A stretch of DNA of 64,000 bases, taken from the NCBI RefSeq assembly GCF_048595595.1, contig NZ_CP184347.1. One strand, 5' to 3'. The DNA is from Bacteroides pyogenes_A (GTDB lineage Bacteria > Bacteroidota > Bacteroidia > Bacteroidales > Bacteroidaceae). The translations under genes and the position numbers were made by a program. Positions 45,959-54,661 of this stretch are shown piece by piece. The first letter of the stretch is position 1. Each line of letters opens with the position of its first letter. The notes under the pieces were generated by a model. The model was not told the DNA's origin, made no database searches, and was given only the letters and a program-made list of their open reading frames with translations.

Positions 45959-47527
45959 TCAGGGACGAATGATAGAAGCCGCCACGGCATTGGCTACGAG
46001 CGAACGCAGACGGACCACGCTATGATTATCGGTGGGATGAACTGCATTGGCAAGCAAAATAACGGAAGTGTCGCTCTCGGGATCGATGATAAGCGAAGTA
46101 CCCGTATATCCCGTGTGTCCATAAGTCTGCGGGCCGAAAAGATCGCCTTTGTTCGAAGCATAGGGACTGCTGTTGTCCCATCCCAGCGCACGACCGAACA
46201 AAGCGGCTGAGAGAGGAATGTTTCGCATGGCCCTTACACCCAGCGGGCTAAGAATACGGTGTCCTTTCCATACTCCGCCATTCTGCAAGGCGGCACAGAG
46301 GATCGCCAGATCGCCGGCACAGGAGAAAAGACCTGCATTGCCACTGACTCCTGCGTTCATCACACGCGCCAGCGGATCGTGCACCTGTCCGCAAAGCACA
46401 TCTCCTGTCTCGGTCTTCTCCGTAGGAGCGATAACGGAGAGAGGAATGGACGCGTCTGACCGGGGGCGTCCATCGGCATTCAAAGGCATATAGTCGGTGT
46501 GCTTCATGCCGAGAGGACGGAATATATTGGCAGAGGCAAATTCGCGCAGCGACTCGCCCGACACGTGCTCTATGACATGTTGCAGGGTAATGAAGTTCAA
46601 ACAACTGTAACGGCAATCGGTCTGCGGCTCGAACTCTCGCCTGCATGCGGCAATGTAGTGCATCAGGCTGTCGGGATTGGGAGCTCCGTATTTCTGTACG
46701 AGCATGTTCACCGAAGCGTAGGCCGGAAGCCCCGAAGTATGCGTCAGCAAGTCCACAATCCGTATGCTCCGCTTCTGGCGTCCGTCATTGCTGTTCCATC
46801 CTTTAAACCCCGGAATGTAACGTTCCACAGGATCGAGCAAACGCAGTTTCCCCCGTTCTATCAGAATCATGGCTGATATGGCGGTAGAAACGGATTTGCT
46901 GCACGAAGCCAGATCGAAAACCGTATTTACGCTCATCGGTTCTGTGTAAGGATAAACACGCTTATTCCCGTAAGCCTTGAGATAAGCCATTTTACCATGC
47001 CGCACCACCGCCAGCACAGCTCCCGGTATCTCTTTATCGGCAATGGCTTGCTCAATCGCCTCATCGGCATACCTCAGACGGAGCGCATCCATTCCTGCCG
47101 ACTTGGGTGAAACACGCGGCAAACGTTGGGCTGTGAGCTGTGAAGGATAAACGAAGGCAAGCGCAAGGATACATGCGAAAAAAAACGGCAAACACCTGAG
47201 GAAAGGGCCTGAACCACGCTCAAGCCAACAATAGAGTCTATCGCGAACAGAGGCAAACGTACTCTTCAGCAGAGGAAAGACGCAAGTTGACACGAGCGAC
47301 TTAAGCCGTTGTCCGAACCTGAGGGCAAACACACTCTTCAGCAGAGGAAAGGGGGAAGAGCAGGAACAGGCAGTATTGTACCTGTATGAAAGCATCGGCA
47401 TATACGAGCGAGAAACAGGAAAGGCATGAAGGCGGGAACAAGCGTTGTTGTACGGAAATAAACCGCCTTGGGCGAGATTTCGCTCAACAAATGCGAATGA
47501 AGCAAAACGGTTGATACATGTTTTCAT
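45959..47527 (-). CDS. Exported beta-lactamase-family serine hydrolase
   Basis: In the longest frame the protein has 522 residues. The hydrolase part (about 135-520) has Ser208-x-x-Lys211 (SCSK), Tyr308-Ser309 (YSCLNF, the YxN/YSx position) and the HTGYTG triad in place of KTG. It belongs to the class C beta-lactamase/AmpH/esterase superfamily. A hydrophobic segment at about 112-130 ending in TAQ looks like the true signal sequence. The first roughly 110 residues are rich in 24-residue FPLLKS repeats, encoded by 72-bp DNA repeats, so the start codon at 47527 is doubtful and a non-ATG start near 47200 is possible. It is the last gene after NamZ and the symporter, like the ybbE-type hydrolase beside ybbC in Bacillus. 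Confidence 0.8.
   Translation of the reverse strand: MKTCINRFASFAFVERNLAQGGLFPYNNACSRLHAFPVSRSYMPMLSYRYNTACSCSSPFPLLKSVFALRFGQRLKSLVSTCVFPLLKSTFASVRDRLYCWLERGSGPFLRCLPFFFACILALAFVYPSQLTAQRLPRVSPKSAGMDALRLRYADEAIEQAIADKEIPGAVLAVVRHGKMAYLKAYGNKRVYPYTEPMSVNTVFDLASCSKSVSTAISAMILIERGKLRLLDPVERYIPGFKGWNSNDGRQKRSIRIVDLLTHTSGLPAYASVNMLVQKYGAPNPDSLMHYIAACRREFEPQTDCRYSCLNFITLQHVIEHVSGESLREFASANIFRPLGMKHTDYMPLNADGRPRSDASIPLSVIAPTEKTETGDVLCGQVHDPLARVMNAGVSGNAGLFSCAGDLAILCAALQNGGVWKGHRILSPLGVRAMRNIPLSAALFGRALGWDNSSPYASNKGDLFGPQTYGHTGYTGTSLIIDPESDTSVILLANAVHPTDNHSVVRLRSLVANAVAASIIRP
47253..47468. repeat. 72-bp tandem repeats in the 5' part of the hydrolase frame
   Basis: Units begin near 47253, 47325 and 47397. 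GCAAAC, CTCTTCAGCAGAGGAAAG is shared by the first two; the third is diverged (ACAGGAAAGGC, GGAACAAGC). GGAACA recurs at 47363 and 47435. Because 72 is a multiple of three, they read as 24-residue protein repeats (FPLLKS at residues 60 and 84). Confidence 0.7.
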
Positions 47528-47564
47528 AAAAGCGAAATAATGGTTTTAATTTATATTGTATACC

Positions 47565-47670
47565 ACACCCGAAGGCTCTTCTAACGGAGAAACCTTATAT
47601 CTCATAGCAATCATTTTATTGAAATGAAAATGTTTACACCCGAAGGTTCTTCTAACGGAGAAATCTTATA
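47565..47670. repeat. Direct repeat pair, 71-bp spacing, upstream of the hydrolase
   Basis: ACACCCGAAGG, then TCTTCTAACGGAGAAA, occurs at 47565-47599 and 47636-47670 with two transitions. Each copy contains a TTCT/AGAA inverted motif. It lies in the 374-bp gap 47528-47901; no gene or standard promoter is seen there. Confidence 0.75.
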
Positions 47671-47901
47671 CCGGTAGCGCCACTCGCAGAAACAGTAAAA
47701 CGGCAATATATCTGCATCTAAACTTTCCTTTTCATCACGGATATTTCACACCTTATCCGTTAGTTTTCGGTTTGGTAAATTCGCATAAAGGCATTCGTTT
47801 CCGATAATTTTGCCCGGAAGCTTTCTTCAGCGATGTGGATTACGATATTATCCGGTGGTTTCCTTCGCTTCCATCGGCATCACTCTCAGCATCCTGCTTC
47901 A

Positions 47902-49374
47902 TCACACCTCCCGCAGGTTCTCCCGCACGGTTTCTCCCTGTTTGATAAACAGGCACAAGCCCAGAAACGTGAAAAATGCGTTGAACAACAGCAACTCATA
48001 GCTGAACCGGTAGCCTCCGAACCACGCTTCGGAATTGAGTTGCAACACCAGACAGAGCAGCGGAGAAACGATAGCGACAAGCGGAATGTAACGGTCGCGC
48101 ACCTGCCGTTTGGTGAAAATGCCGAACGCGAACAGTCCGAGTATGGGGCCGTAAGTATAACTTGCCAACGTATAAACGGCATCGATAACGCTCGTATTGT
48201 TGAGACTGTTAAAGACAAAAATTGTAACTCCCATCAACACCGCCATCGCCACATGCACCCTCTTCCGGGTGGAGGTTAGCACTTCATCGCTCTTGCCTTT
48301 CGCGCCAAGAATATCAATAGTAAACGATGTGGTGAGGGCTGTCAGCGCCGATCCGGCCGCCGAATAGGCGGAAGAGACAAGACCGATGATGAAGAGCACC
48401 CCCACAAACACAGGGAAGTAGTCTCCTGTGGCAATCATGGGGAACAGCTCATCGCCTTTCTCTACCGTCAACCCCTGATCGGCGGCAAAGAGATAGAGCA
48501 TCACACCCAGCATGAGGAACATCAGAATGACTACGAACTGAAGGCAGATGCTGACAACCATATTCTTTTGGGAGTCTTTCGAATTCTTGCAACTCAGGTT
48601 ACGCTGCATCATATCCTGATCCAATCCCGATATGGCGATAGTGGTGAATATTCCCGCCAGAAACTGCTTGAAGAAGAATTGCCTGTCGTTCACGTCGTCG
48701 AAGAAGAAAAGACGCGACATGTCGCTGTCGGCAATAGCTCCCAGCATCTCTCCGAAAGAAAGCCTGAGCTCTCCGGTGATATAATAAATGGTGAGTCCCA
48801 CCGAAACGACAAGGCATAGCGTCTTGAACGAATCTGTCCATATCAGCGATTTCACGCCTCCCCGGAACGTATAAAGCCACACCAACAACACGGTAATCGT
48901 CACGTTCAGCAAGAAGGGAAGACGCAACGGATCGAACACGAGCAATTGCAGCGTAAGGCAGACCAGAAACAGGCGGACAGAGGCGCCCAGCATCTTCGAG
49001 ACAAAGAAGAACCATGCCCCCGTTCGGTACGAACGCATTCCGAAACGATTTTCGAGATACTCGTATATCGAAACCAAGTTCATTTTATAGAACAGAGGAA
49101 CGAGCACGTATGCGATGACAAGCTGCCCCACGATGAATCCCATCACCATCTGTAAATAACCGAAGCCGCTGCCTGCTACCATACCCGGCACAGAAATATA
49201 AGTGACTCCCGATATGCTGGCTCCGATCATGGCAAAAGCGACAACATACCACGATGATTGGCGATTACCGGTAAAGAAACCGGCATTGTCGGCTTTCTTG
49301 CCTGTGACATACGAGATAGCGAACAACACAATAAAATAAACGGCAATGGTGATAATGACAGATAGTGGTGACAT
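47902..49374 (-). CDS. Sodium:solute symporter (SSS family)
   Basis: The 490-residue inner-membrane protein has about 13 membrane helices and SSS motifs such as SWYVVAFAMIGASISGVTYI, WTDSFKT and the helix near AGSALTALTTSF. It imports a small solute with Na+. Placed between NamZ (69-bp gap) and the serine hydrolase, it probably carries the sugar or muropeptide product of NamZ, such as MurNAc; this is inference, although SSS-type transporters next to MurNAc-catabolic genes are known in oral Bacteroidota. The start ATG at 49374 gives a normal N-terminus (PLSVIITIAVYFIVLFAI). Confidence 0.88.
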   Translation of the reverse strand: MSPLSVIITIAVYFIVLFAISYVTGKKADNAGFFTGNRQSSWYVVAFAMIGASISGVTYISVPGMVAGSGFGYLQMVMGFIVGQLVIAYVLVPLFYKMNLVSIYEYLENRFGMRSYRTGAWFFFVSKMLGASVRLFLVCLTLQLLVFDPLRLPFLLNVTITVLLVWLYTFRGGVKSLIWTDSFKTLCLVVSVGLTIYYITGELRLSFGEMLGAIADSDMSRLFFFDDVNDRQFFFKQFLAGIFTTIAISGLDQDMMQRNLSCKNSKDSQKNMVVSICLQFVVILMFLMLGVMLYLFAADQGLTVEKGDELFPMIATGDYFPVFVGVLFIIGLVSSAYSAAGSALTALTTSFTIDILGAKGKSDEVLTSTRKRVHVAMAVLMGVTIFVFNSLNNTSVIDAVYTLASYTYGPILGLFAFGIFTKRQVRDRYIPLVAIVSPLLCLVLQLNSEAWFGGYRFSYELLLFNAFFTFLGLCLFIKQGETVRENLREV

Positions 49375-49443
49375 GATATTTCGACAAGTATAATTATGGT
49401 ATAAAATGATTCAGTTACGTTTGTTTGTTTTTCCGGATGCGTA

Positions 49444-50688
49444 TCACTCTTCGGGATACAGCAAGTAAGGTTTTCGCTGCTTTTTGAACTTCTCCACATC
49501 CCCTTTCCAACGGGCTTTTATCTCTTCGGCGCTTTTCCCTGCTTTAATCATGGGACGGACATAATCCACGCCGATAAGTAATTCGAAGAAAGGACGGAAG
49601 AAATGGTCGTCCAGATTCAGGTTGCGGTAAGCGTCTATCACATAACTCAGATCGACACCTCGCCGCCAGATCTCCTCATCCTCCATGCCGCTCAAATCGA
49701 CTCCGTAACAACGCTTTCCCAGTTGAGGAGGATTCTTAGCTCCCTCCACGCTCTGCGGAATAAAGCTGAAGTCGTATCCCACCATGTTCGGGTGTCCATA
49801 CACCTGAAAAGGCAGCGGAGTTCCCCTTCCCAAACTAACGGGTGTAGCCTCGAAATAGCAAATGGAAGGATATAGGTAGACGCCCTTCATGTTCCGCAGA
49901 TTGGGCGAAGGAGGAACGGGCAGTTTGTAGAGTGTGGCGTGCGTGTAGTTGGCACACGGAATCACCGTCAGTTTGCAACGGCGTCCCTGAGGAAGCCATC
50001 CTTCTCCGTTCACCATCCGTGCCAGCTCGCCCAGTGTCATCCCATGCACTACGGGAATAGGCAACCAACCTACCCCCGACTTATATTTCATGTTCAGGAT
50101 AGGACCGTCCACATAGTGTCCGTTCGGATTAGGCCTGTCGAGCACCAACACCTCTCGGCCGTGTTCGGCACAAGCATCCATCAGGCGGCACATCGTAATA
50201 TAATAGGTATAAAACCGCAACCCCACATCCTGTATATCTACAATCAGCAAGTCGAACTCTCTCATCGTTTTCGCGCTCGGTTTCTTATCTTTCCCGTCGT
50301 ATAGCGAAAAGATGGGTACTCCCGTTTTCGGGTCGGTAGAGCTCGATACATGCTCGCCGGCATCCGCATTCCCCCTGAATCCATGTTCGGGCGAAAAGAT
50401 GGCGGTCACATTAAAACCGTTTTCCACAAGAACATCCAGCAGGTGTTTATCGCCCACCATTCCCGTATGGTTGGAGAATACGGCAATGCGCTTCCCTTTC
50501 AGCAGGGGAAAATACTTATCGGTCTGTTCGTCGCCGAGAATCACCTTCGCCGAATCCGTCAACCGGCTTTCAGTATTGGCGGAACAATCAAATCCTGTCC
50601 GTTCACAAGCGGAAAGCGCCGTATCGCTCTTTACCCACAGCGTGGAAAGCAGGAAAAGGGAAAATAAAAAAGCTGAGAGTTTCTTCAT
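49444..50688 (-). CDS. namZ: NamZ-type exo-beta-N-acetylmuramidase (DUF1343, GH171)
   Basis: The 414-residue exported protein (hydrophobic N-terminus, residues 5-20) belongs to DUF1343. The family was shown in Bacillus and Tannerella to release MurNAc from the non-reducing end of peptidoglycan disaccharides. Conserved motifs: AVFSNHTGMV, FSPEHGFRG (Glu101, likely catalytic), VDIQDVGLRFYTY, VLDRPNPNG and the C-terminal YLLYPEE. It acts in the periplasm. The adjoining symporter and beta-lactamase-family hydrolase mirror the Bacillus ybbC cluster. A -7 box (50724-50731) lies just upstream. Confidence 0.9.
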   Translation of the reverse strand: MKKLSAFLFSLFLLSTLWVKSDTALSACERTGFDCSANTESRLTDSAKVILGDEQTDKYFPLLKGKRIAVFSNHTGMVGDKHLLDVLVENGFNVTAIFSPEHGFRGNADAGEHVSSSTDPKTGVPIFSLYDGKDKKPSAKTMREFDLLIVDIQDVGLRFYTYYITMCRLMDACAEHGREVLVLDRPNPNGHYVDGPILNMKYKSGVGWLPIPVVHGMTLGELARMVNGEGWLPQGRRCKLTVIPCANYTHATLYKLPVPPSPNLRNMKGVYLYPSICYFEATPVSLGRGTPLPFQVYGHPNMVGYDFSFIPQSVEGAKNPPQLGKRCYGVDLSGMEDEEIWRRGVDLSYVIDAYRNLNLDDHFFRPFFELLIGVDYVRPMIKAGKSAEEIKARWKGDVEKFKKQRKPYLLYPEE

Positions 50689-51305
50689 ATATCAATTGGT
50701 ATGTAAGTAAACATTGGTTGGAACAAAGATATATCTATTTTTTACATTAGAAACTTTCGTTTTGATATTTTCAATATTCTTTGAATAAGTTGTGATAGTA
50801 GATTCTTTCGTCCGGCTCTAAACAATCAGCTATTGAATCTAAGATAGGCATTGTCCTCCATTAAGAGTAAGATTAAGGCAAGGAATGATTCATCACTATG
50901 GATGCGTTAACAGTTCAGCTCTCACGGCAATACCATGAAACAGGTTTGGCTTCAGCTGTTTTTTATCTTTCCATCCGATTTGAGAAAAAGAAAAAATCTT
51001 CATCAGATATAGAATCATTCCATAATTATATTTTCCGGATTCATCAACAGTGGTTCATTCAGATTCAGAAAGAATCAGTAAAGAAGAGGTTTAAAAAAGA
51101 TGGATCATGACTGCAAATAATACGTTAAAAGAAAAAGATAAAACAAAAAAAACAGAAATATATATATCTATATATAAAAAACAGCTTATCTTCGAAATAC
51201 AAAACGAAGAGACAAGATATGCTTTTCATTATCTTCTGGGTCTCTGCACCTGATAGACAAGGATCAGAAGACGTTTTTATTAATAATATAATCAATCAAT
51301 CTTTT
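50689..51305. other. Divergent intergenic region between namZ and susC
   Basis: The 617 bp hold the namZ -7 box and, for susC, only a near match (TATCTTCG, 51187-51194) without a -33. An AT-rich run of TATATA lies near 51160-51178. The small ORF at 50898-51110 has no coding features. Confidence 0.4.
50724..50731 (-). promoter_or_regulatory. -7 box of namZ
   Basis: TATCTTTG on the minus strand, 36 bp before the ATG. No clear -33 box. Confidence 0.45.
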
Positions 51306-54300
51306 ATGAATGGAAATCACAAGAACCGAGCAATTGCTCCTCGCCGTATACTAACGGCAATGGCCATAAGCTCCCTGCTTTTAGGCAACAGCCATGTGAT
51401 GGCTTCAGATTTGAGTTCCGGTCCGTCATTCACAGTGATGGAACAGATGCAAAATCAAACCGTTACAGGTTGGGTGGTAGACACCAAAGGTGAACCCATG
51501 ATAGGTGCCAGCGTAGTAGAAAAAGGTACAACAAACGGTATTATTACCGACATGGAAGGCAAGTTTACCCTCAACGTAAAACCGAATGCCGTGCTGGAGA
51601 TATCTTATGTAGGCTACAAAACGCAGGAGGTGAAGGCAAGCAACCAAATGAAAATTGTGCTGAAAGAAGACACCGAGTTAATAGACGAAGTAGTGGTTGT
51701 AGGCTACGGTGCACAAAAGAAAGTCAACCTGACAGGCGCAGTGGCAAACGTGAATGTGCAGGAAGCCATCGCCAGCCGTCCGGTGACCGATGCGGCGAAA
51801 GCCCTGCAAGGCATCACTCCGGGATTGACCATTACAAATAAGATAGGCGGAGTAGGAACAGAGTCGACCATCAAGCTCCGCGGTTCTATCGGGTCGCTGA
51901 GCGCTACCGAAGGAACATCTCCCCTTATTCTGGTAGATAATGTGGAAGTCCCGAACCTGAACGTAATCAACCCCGACGACATTGAAACCATCTCCGTACT
52001 CAAAGATGCCGCTTCGGCATCCATCTACGGTACACGGGCCGCATGGGGAGTTATCCTGATTACTACCAAACAGGGCAAGAAGAACAATAAAGTAAGCGTG
52101 ACTTACTCGAACAACTTCGCGTGGAATACTCCCACGAAAACAGCAGAGCTGGCATCCGCCACAGACAACGCCCGATTTATCTTATCCATTATGAAGCGTT
52201 TGGGAAAAAGCACCGTGAGCACCATCGGATACACCATAGACGACTATGCGCTGGGACGTATCGAAGATTGGGAAAAGCAATACGGCGGCATGTCGCAAAG
52301 CGAACTGGGAGAGATGAAGGAAGGACGGGATTTTGAAATTAAAAACGGAAAGACCTACTTCTACCGCTCGTTCGATGCCGTGAAGGAGTTTACACGCAAG
52401 TGGACGCCGCAACAGAATCATAACCTGTCGGTAACAGGAGGCAACGACCGTACAACCTACAACATCAGCCTCGGCTATCTCAACCAAAAAGGTATGATGA
52501 AGTTCAACACCGACTTGTACGACCGCTACACGCTGAACAGCAGCATCACCACCGCCGTACGCGACTGGTGGAAGGTGAAAGCCAACGTGCTTTTTACACG
52601 CTCCATCAACGAGCAGCCCTACCGTTACTCTTCGGGACAATACGACTCATGGTTCTACCTCCAACGCTGGCCCCGATGGTATCCGTACGGACAGTACGAA
52701 GGAAGAGACTTCCGCTCGGCGGTGACCGAAATCAAGGCAGGCAACCGTGAACGAGTGGCTTCGAACTACATACGCACCAATTTGGGTACGGAAATCAATC
52801 CGATAAAAGACCTGAGCATCAACTTCGACTACACTTTCTCAATGCTGATCGACGCACAAAAGCGCGACGGGGGAACCATCACGGCATATGATATGTTTGC
52901 CACAAGCCCTTTCAGCAACTACAAGGAGGTCACCCACTCTTCGCACAACCGTGTGGTTCAAACCAGCAAATACACCATGTCGAATATTTTCAAAGCCTAT
53001 GCTACTTACCTGTTCAGATTCAATGATGTGCACAACTTCAAAGTGATGGGAGGTATGGATGCAGAGACACGCGAACGACTCGGTCATTATTCGGAACGCC
53101 GGGGACTTATCAGCAGCAATCTTCCTGAAATAGCGCTTACCACCGGAGAAGAATTTGCTTACAGCACGACCGACAGCTATCACAACGATTTCGCTGCGGC
53201 AGGTTTGTTCGGCCGTATCAATTACGACTACATGCAACGCTATCTGCTGGAGCTGAATATGCGCTACGACGGATCGTCGCGCTTCCCCAAAGGTAAAAAA
53301 TGGGCTTTCTTTCCTTCCGTATCGGCAGGATGGCGCGCCTCCGAAGAGGCTTTCATGGAATGGGCGAAACCTGCGCTGAGCAATCTGAAGTTCAGGGGTT
53401 CGTGGGGAACGATTGGCAATCAGGACGTAGCCGCCAATTCATTCATATCCACCATGTCTTCGGGCGATTCGGGATGGGTGATAGACGGAAAGGAAGTTCT
53501 TTATCTGAGCTCTCCGTCGGTTATTTCACCCGCATTGACATGGGAGCGGGTCACTACACTCGATCTCGGATTCGACGTCCGTTTCTTTAACGACGAACTG
53601 GGCATATCTTTCGATTGGTACAAGCGCGTCACTTCGGACATGCACAGCGTGGGCGAGGCACTTCCGCTGACCTTCGGAGCCATAGCACCGAAAATCAACT
53701 ACGGTGAAATCACCGGCAAGGGATTCGAACTGGCGGCAGACTACAACCACACCTTCGCCAATGGTTTGGGAGTGAGCCTGAGAGCAGCTCTCTCGAATGT
53801 AAAAGAGAAGATCACCAAATTCAACAGCACAGACAGAAACATCAACAGAAATTACGAAGGCAAGGTCTTGGGCGAGATTTGGGGATACGAAACCGATCGT
53901 CTGTTTCAGGAATCGGATTTCGACATCATAAAGAACGGCAGCAAAACGATCTATAAACTAAAAGACGGAATCCCGTCACAGTCACTCTATGAGACCGGCG
54001 ACTTTACCTTCGGCCCGGGCGATGTGAAATACAAAAATCTCGACAGCGACAATTCGAAAATCAGCTACGGAGACAACACCGTAGATAATCCCGGCGATAT
54101 GAAAGTGATCGGCAATTCGCTGCCCCGATACGAATACAGCTTCACGTTGGGAGCAAGTTATAAAGGGATAGACTTCAGCGCGTTCTTCCAAGGAGTGGGC
54201 AAGCGCGATTTCTGGGCATACGGTTCGGTAGGAATACCTGCTGGAGGATCGGGCTATGCGGAAGGAGCATTCGCACATCAGATGGATTACTGGACACCGG

Positions 54301-54644
54301 AAAACCCACACGCCTTCTATCCGCGTCCCGCCAACAACGCATGGACGAGCAACGGCATGAACTTCCTGAGACAGACCCGATACCTTGCCAACATGGCGTA
54401 CCTGCGATGCAAAAACATCACCATCGGGTACAGCCTCCCCAGAGAATGGATGAAGAAGATACATTTCGAACGGGCACGACTTTATGTAAGCGCAGAAAAC
54501 CTGTTCGAGTTCGACAGCCTGCATCTGCCGCTCGACCCCGAATCGACGGACTATAAAGTAGGAGTGAAAGGCAGTACATGGTCGTTCGGAAGAAGCTATC
54601 CGCTTTCGAGAACCATCTCCTTCGGCATGCAATTAGGATTTTAA
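51306..54644 (+). CDS. SusC-like TonB-dependent transporter
   Basis: The protein has 1112 residues from the ATG at 51306; an upstream frame to 51219 adds a non-signal-like stretch and is rejected. The signal peptide runs to about HVMAS. Domains: carboxypeptidase-regulatory-like (about 45-120, GWVVDTKGEPMIGASVV), TonB box DEVVVVGYG, plug (about 135-260, VLKDAASASIYGTRAAWGVI), then the barrel ending in GMQLGF. No STN domain. It pairs with the SusD 17 bp downstream. No enzyme or regulator belongs to this pair, and it faces namZ across a 617-bp divergent region. Confidence 0.93.
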   Translation: MNGNHKNRAIAPRRILTAMAISSLLLGNSHVMASDLSSGPSFTVMEQMQNQTVTGWVVDTKGEPMIGASVVEKGTTNGIITDMEGKFTLNVKPNAVLEISYVGYKTQEVKASNQMKIVLKEDTELIDEVVVVGYGAQKKVNLTGAVANVNVQEAIASRPVTDAAKALQGITPGLTITNKIGGVGTESTIKLRGSIGSLSATEGTSPLILVDNVEVPNLNVINPDDIETISVLKDAASASIYGTRAAWGVILITTKQGKKNNKVSVTYSNNFAWNTPTKTAELASATDNARFILSIMKRLGKSTVSTIGYTIDDYALGRIEDWEKQYGGMSQSELGEMKEGRDFEIKNGKTYFYRSFDAVKEFTRKWTPQQNHNLSVTGGNDRTTYNISLGYLNQKGMMKFNTDLYDRYTLNSSITTAVRDWWKVKANVLFTRSINEQPYRYSSGQYDSWFYLQRWPRWYPYGQYEGRDFRSAVTEIKAGNRERVASNYIRTNLGTEINPIKDLSINFDYTFSMLIDAQKRDGGTITAYDMFATSPFSNYKEVTHSSHNRVVQTSKYTMSNIFKAYATYLFRFNDVHNFKVMGGMDAETRERLGHYSERRGLISSNLPEIALTTGEEFAYSTTDSYHNDFAAAGLFGRINYDYMQRYLLELNMRYDGSSRFPKGKKWAFFPSVSAGWRASEEAFMEWAKPALSNLKFRGSWGTIGNQDVAANSFISTMSSGDSGWVIDGKEVLYLSSPSVISPALTWERVTTLDLGFDVRFFNDELGISFDWYKRVTSDMHSVGEALPLTFGAIAPKINYGEITGKGFELAADYNHTFANGLGVSLRAALSNVKEKITKFNSTDRNINRNYEGKVLGEIWGYETDRLFQESDFDIIKNGSKTIYKLKDGIPSQSLYETGDFTFGPGDVKYKNLDSDNSKISYGDNTVDNPGDMKVIGNSLPRYEYSFTLGASYKGIDFSAFFQGVGKRDFWAYGSVGIPAGGSGYAEGAFAHQMDYWTPENPHAFYPRPANNAWTSNGMNFLRQTRYLANMAYLRCKNITIGYSLPREWMKKIHFERARLYVSAENLFEFDSLHLPLDPESTDYKVGVKGSTWSFGRSYPLSRTISFGMQLGF

Positions 54645-54661
54645 CCTTGAATGACAACAGT

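Noticed and set aside
50898..51110. Small 70-codon ORF between namZ and susC
   Set aside because: Low-complexity Lys/Ser composition, no ribosome-binding or promoter signal and no recognisable similarity.
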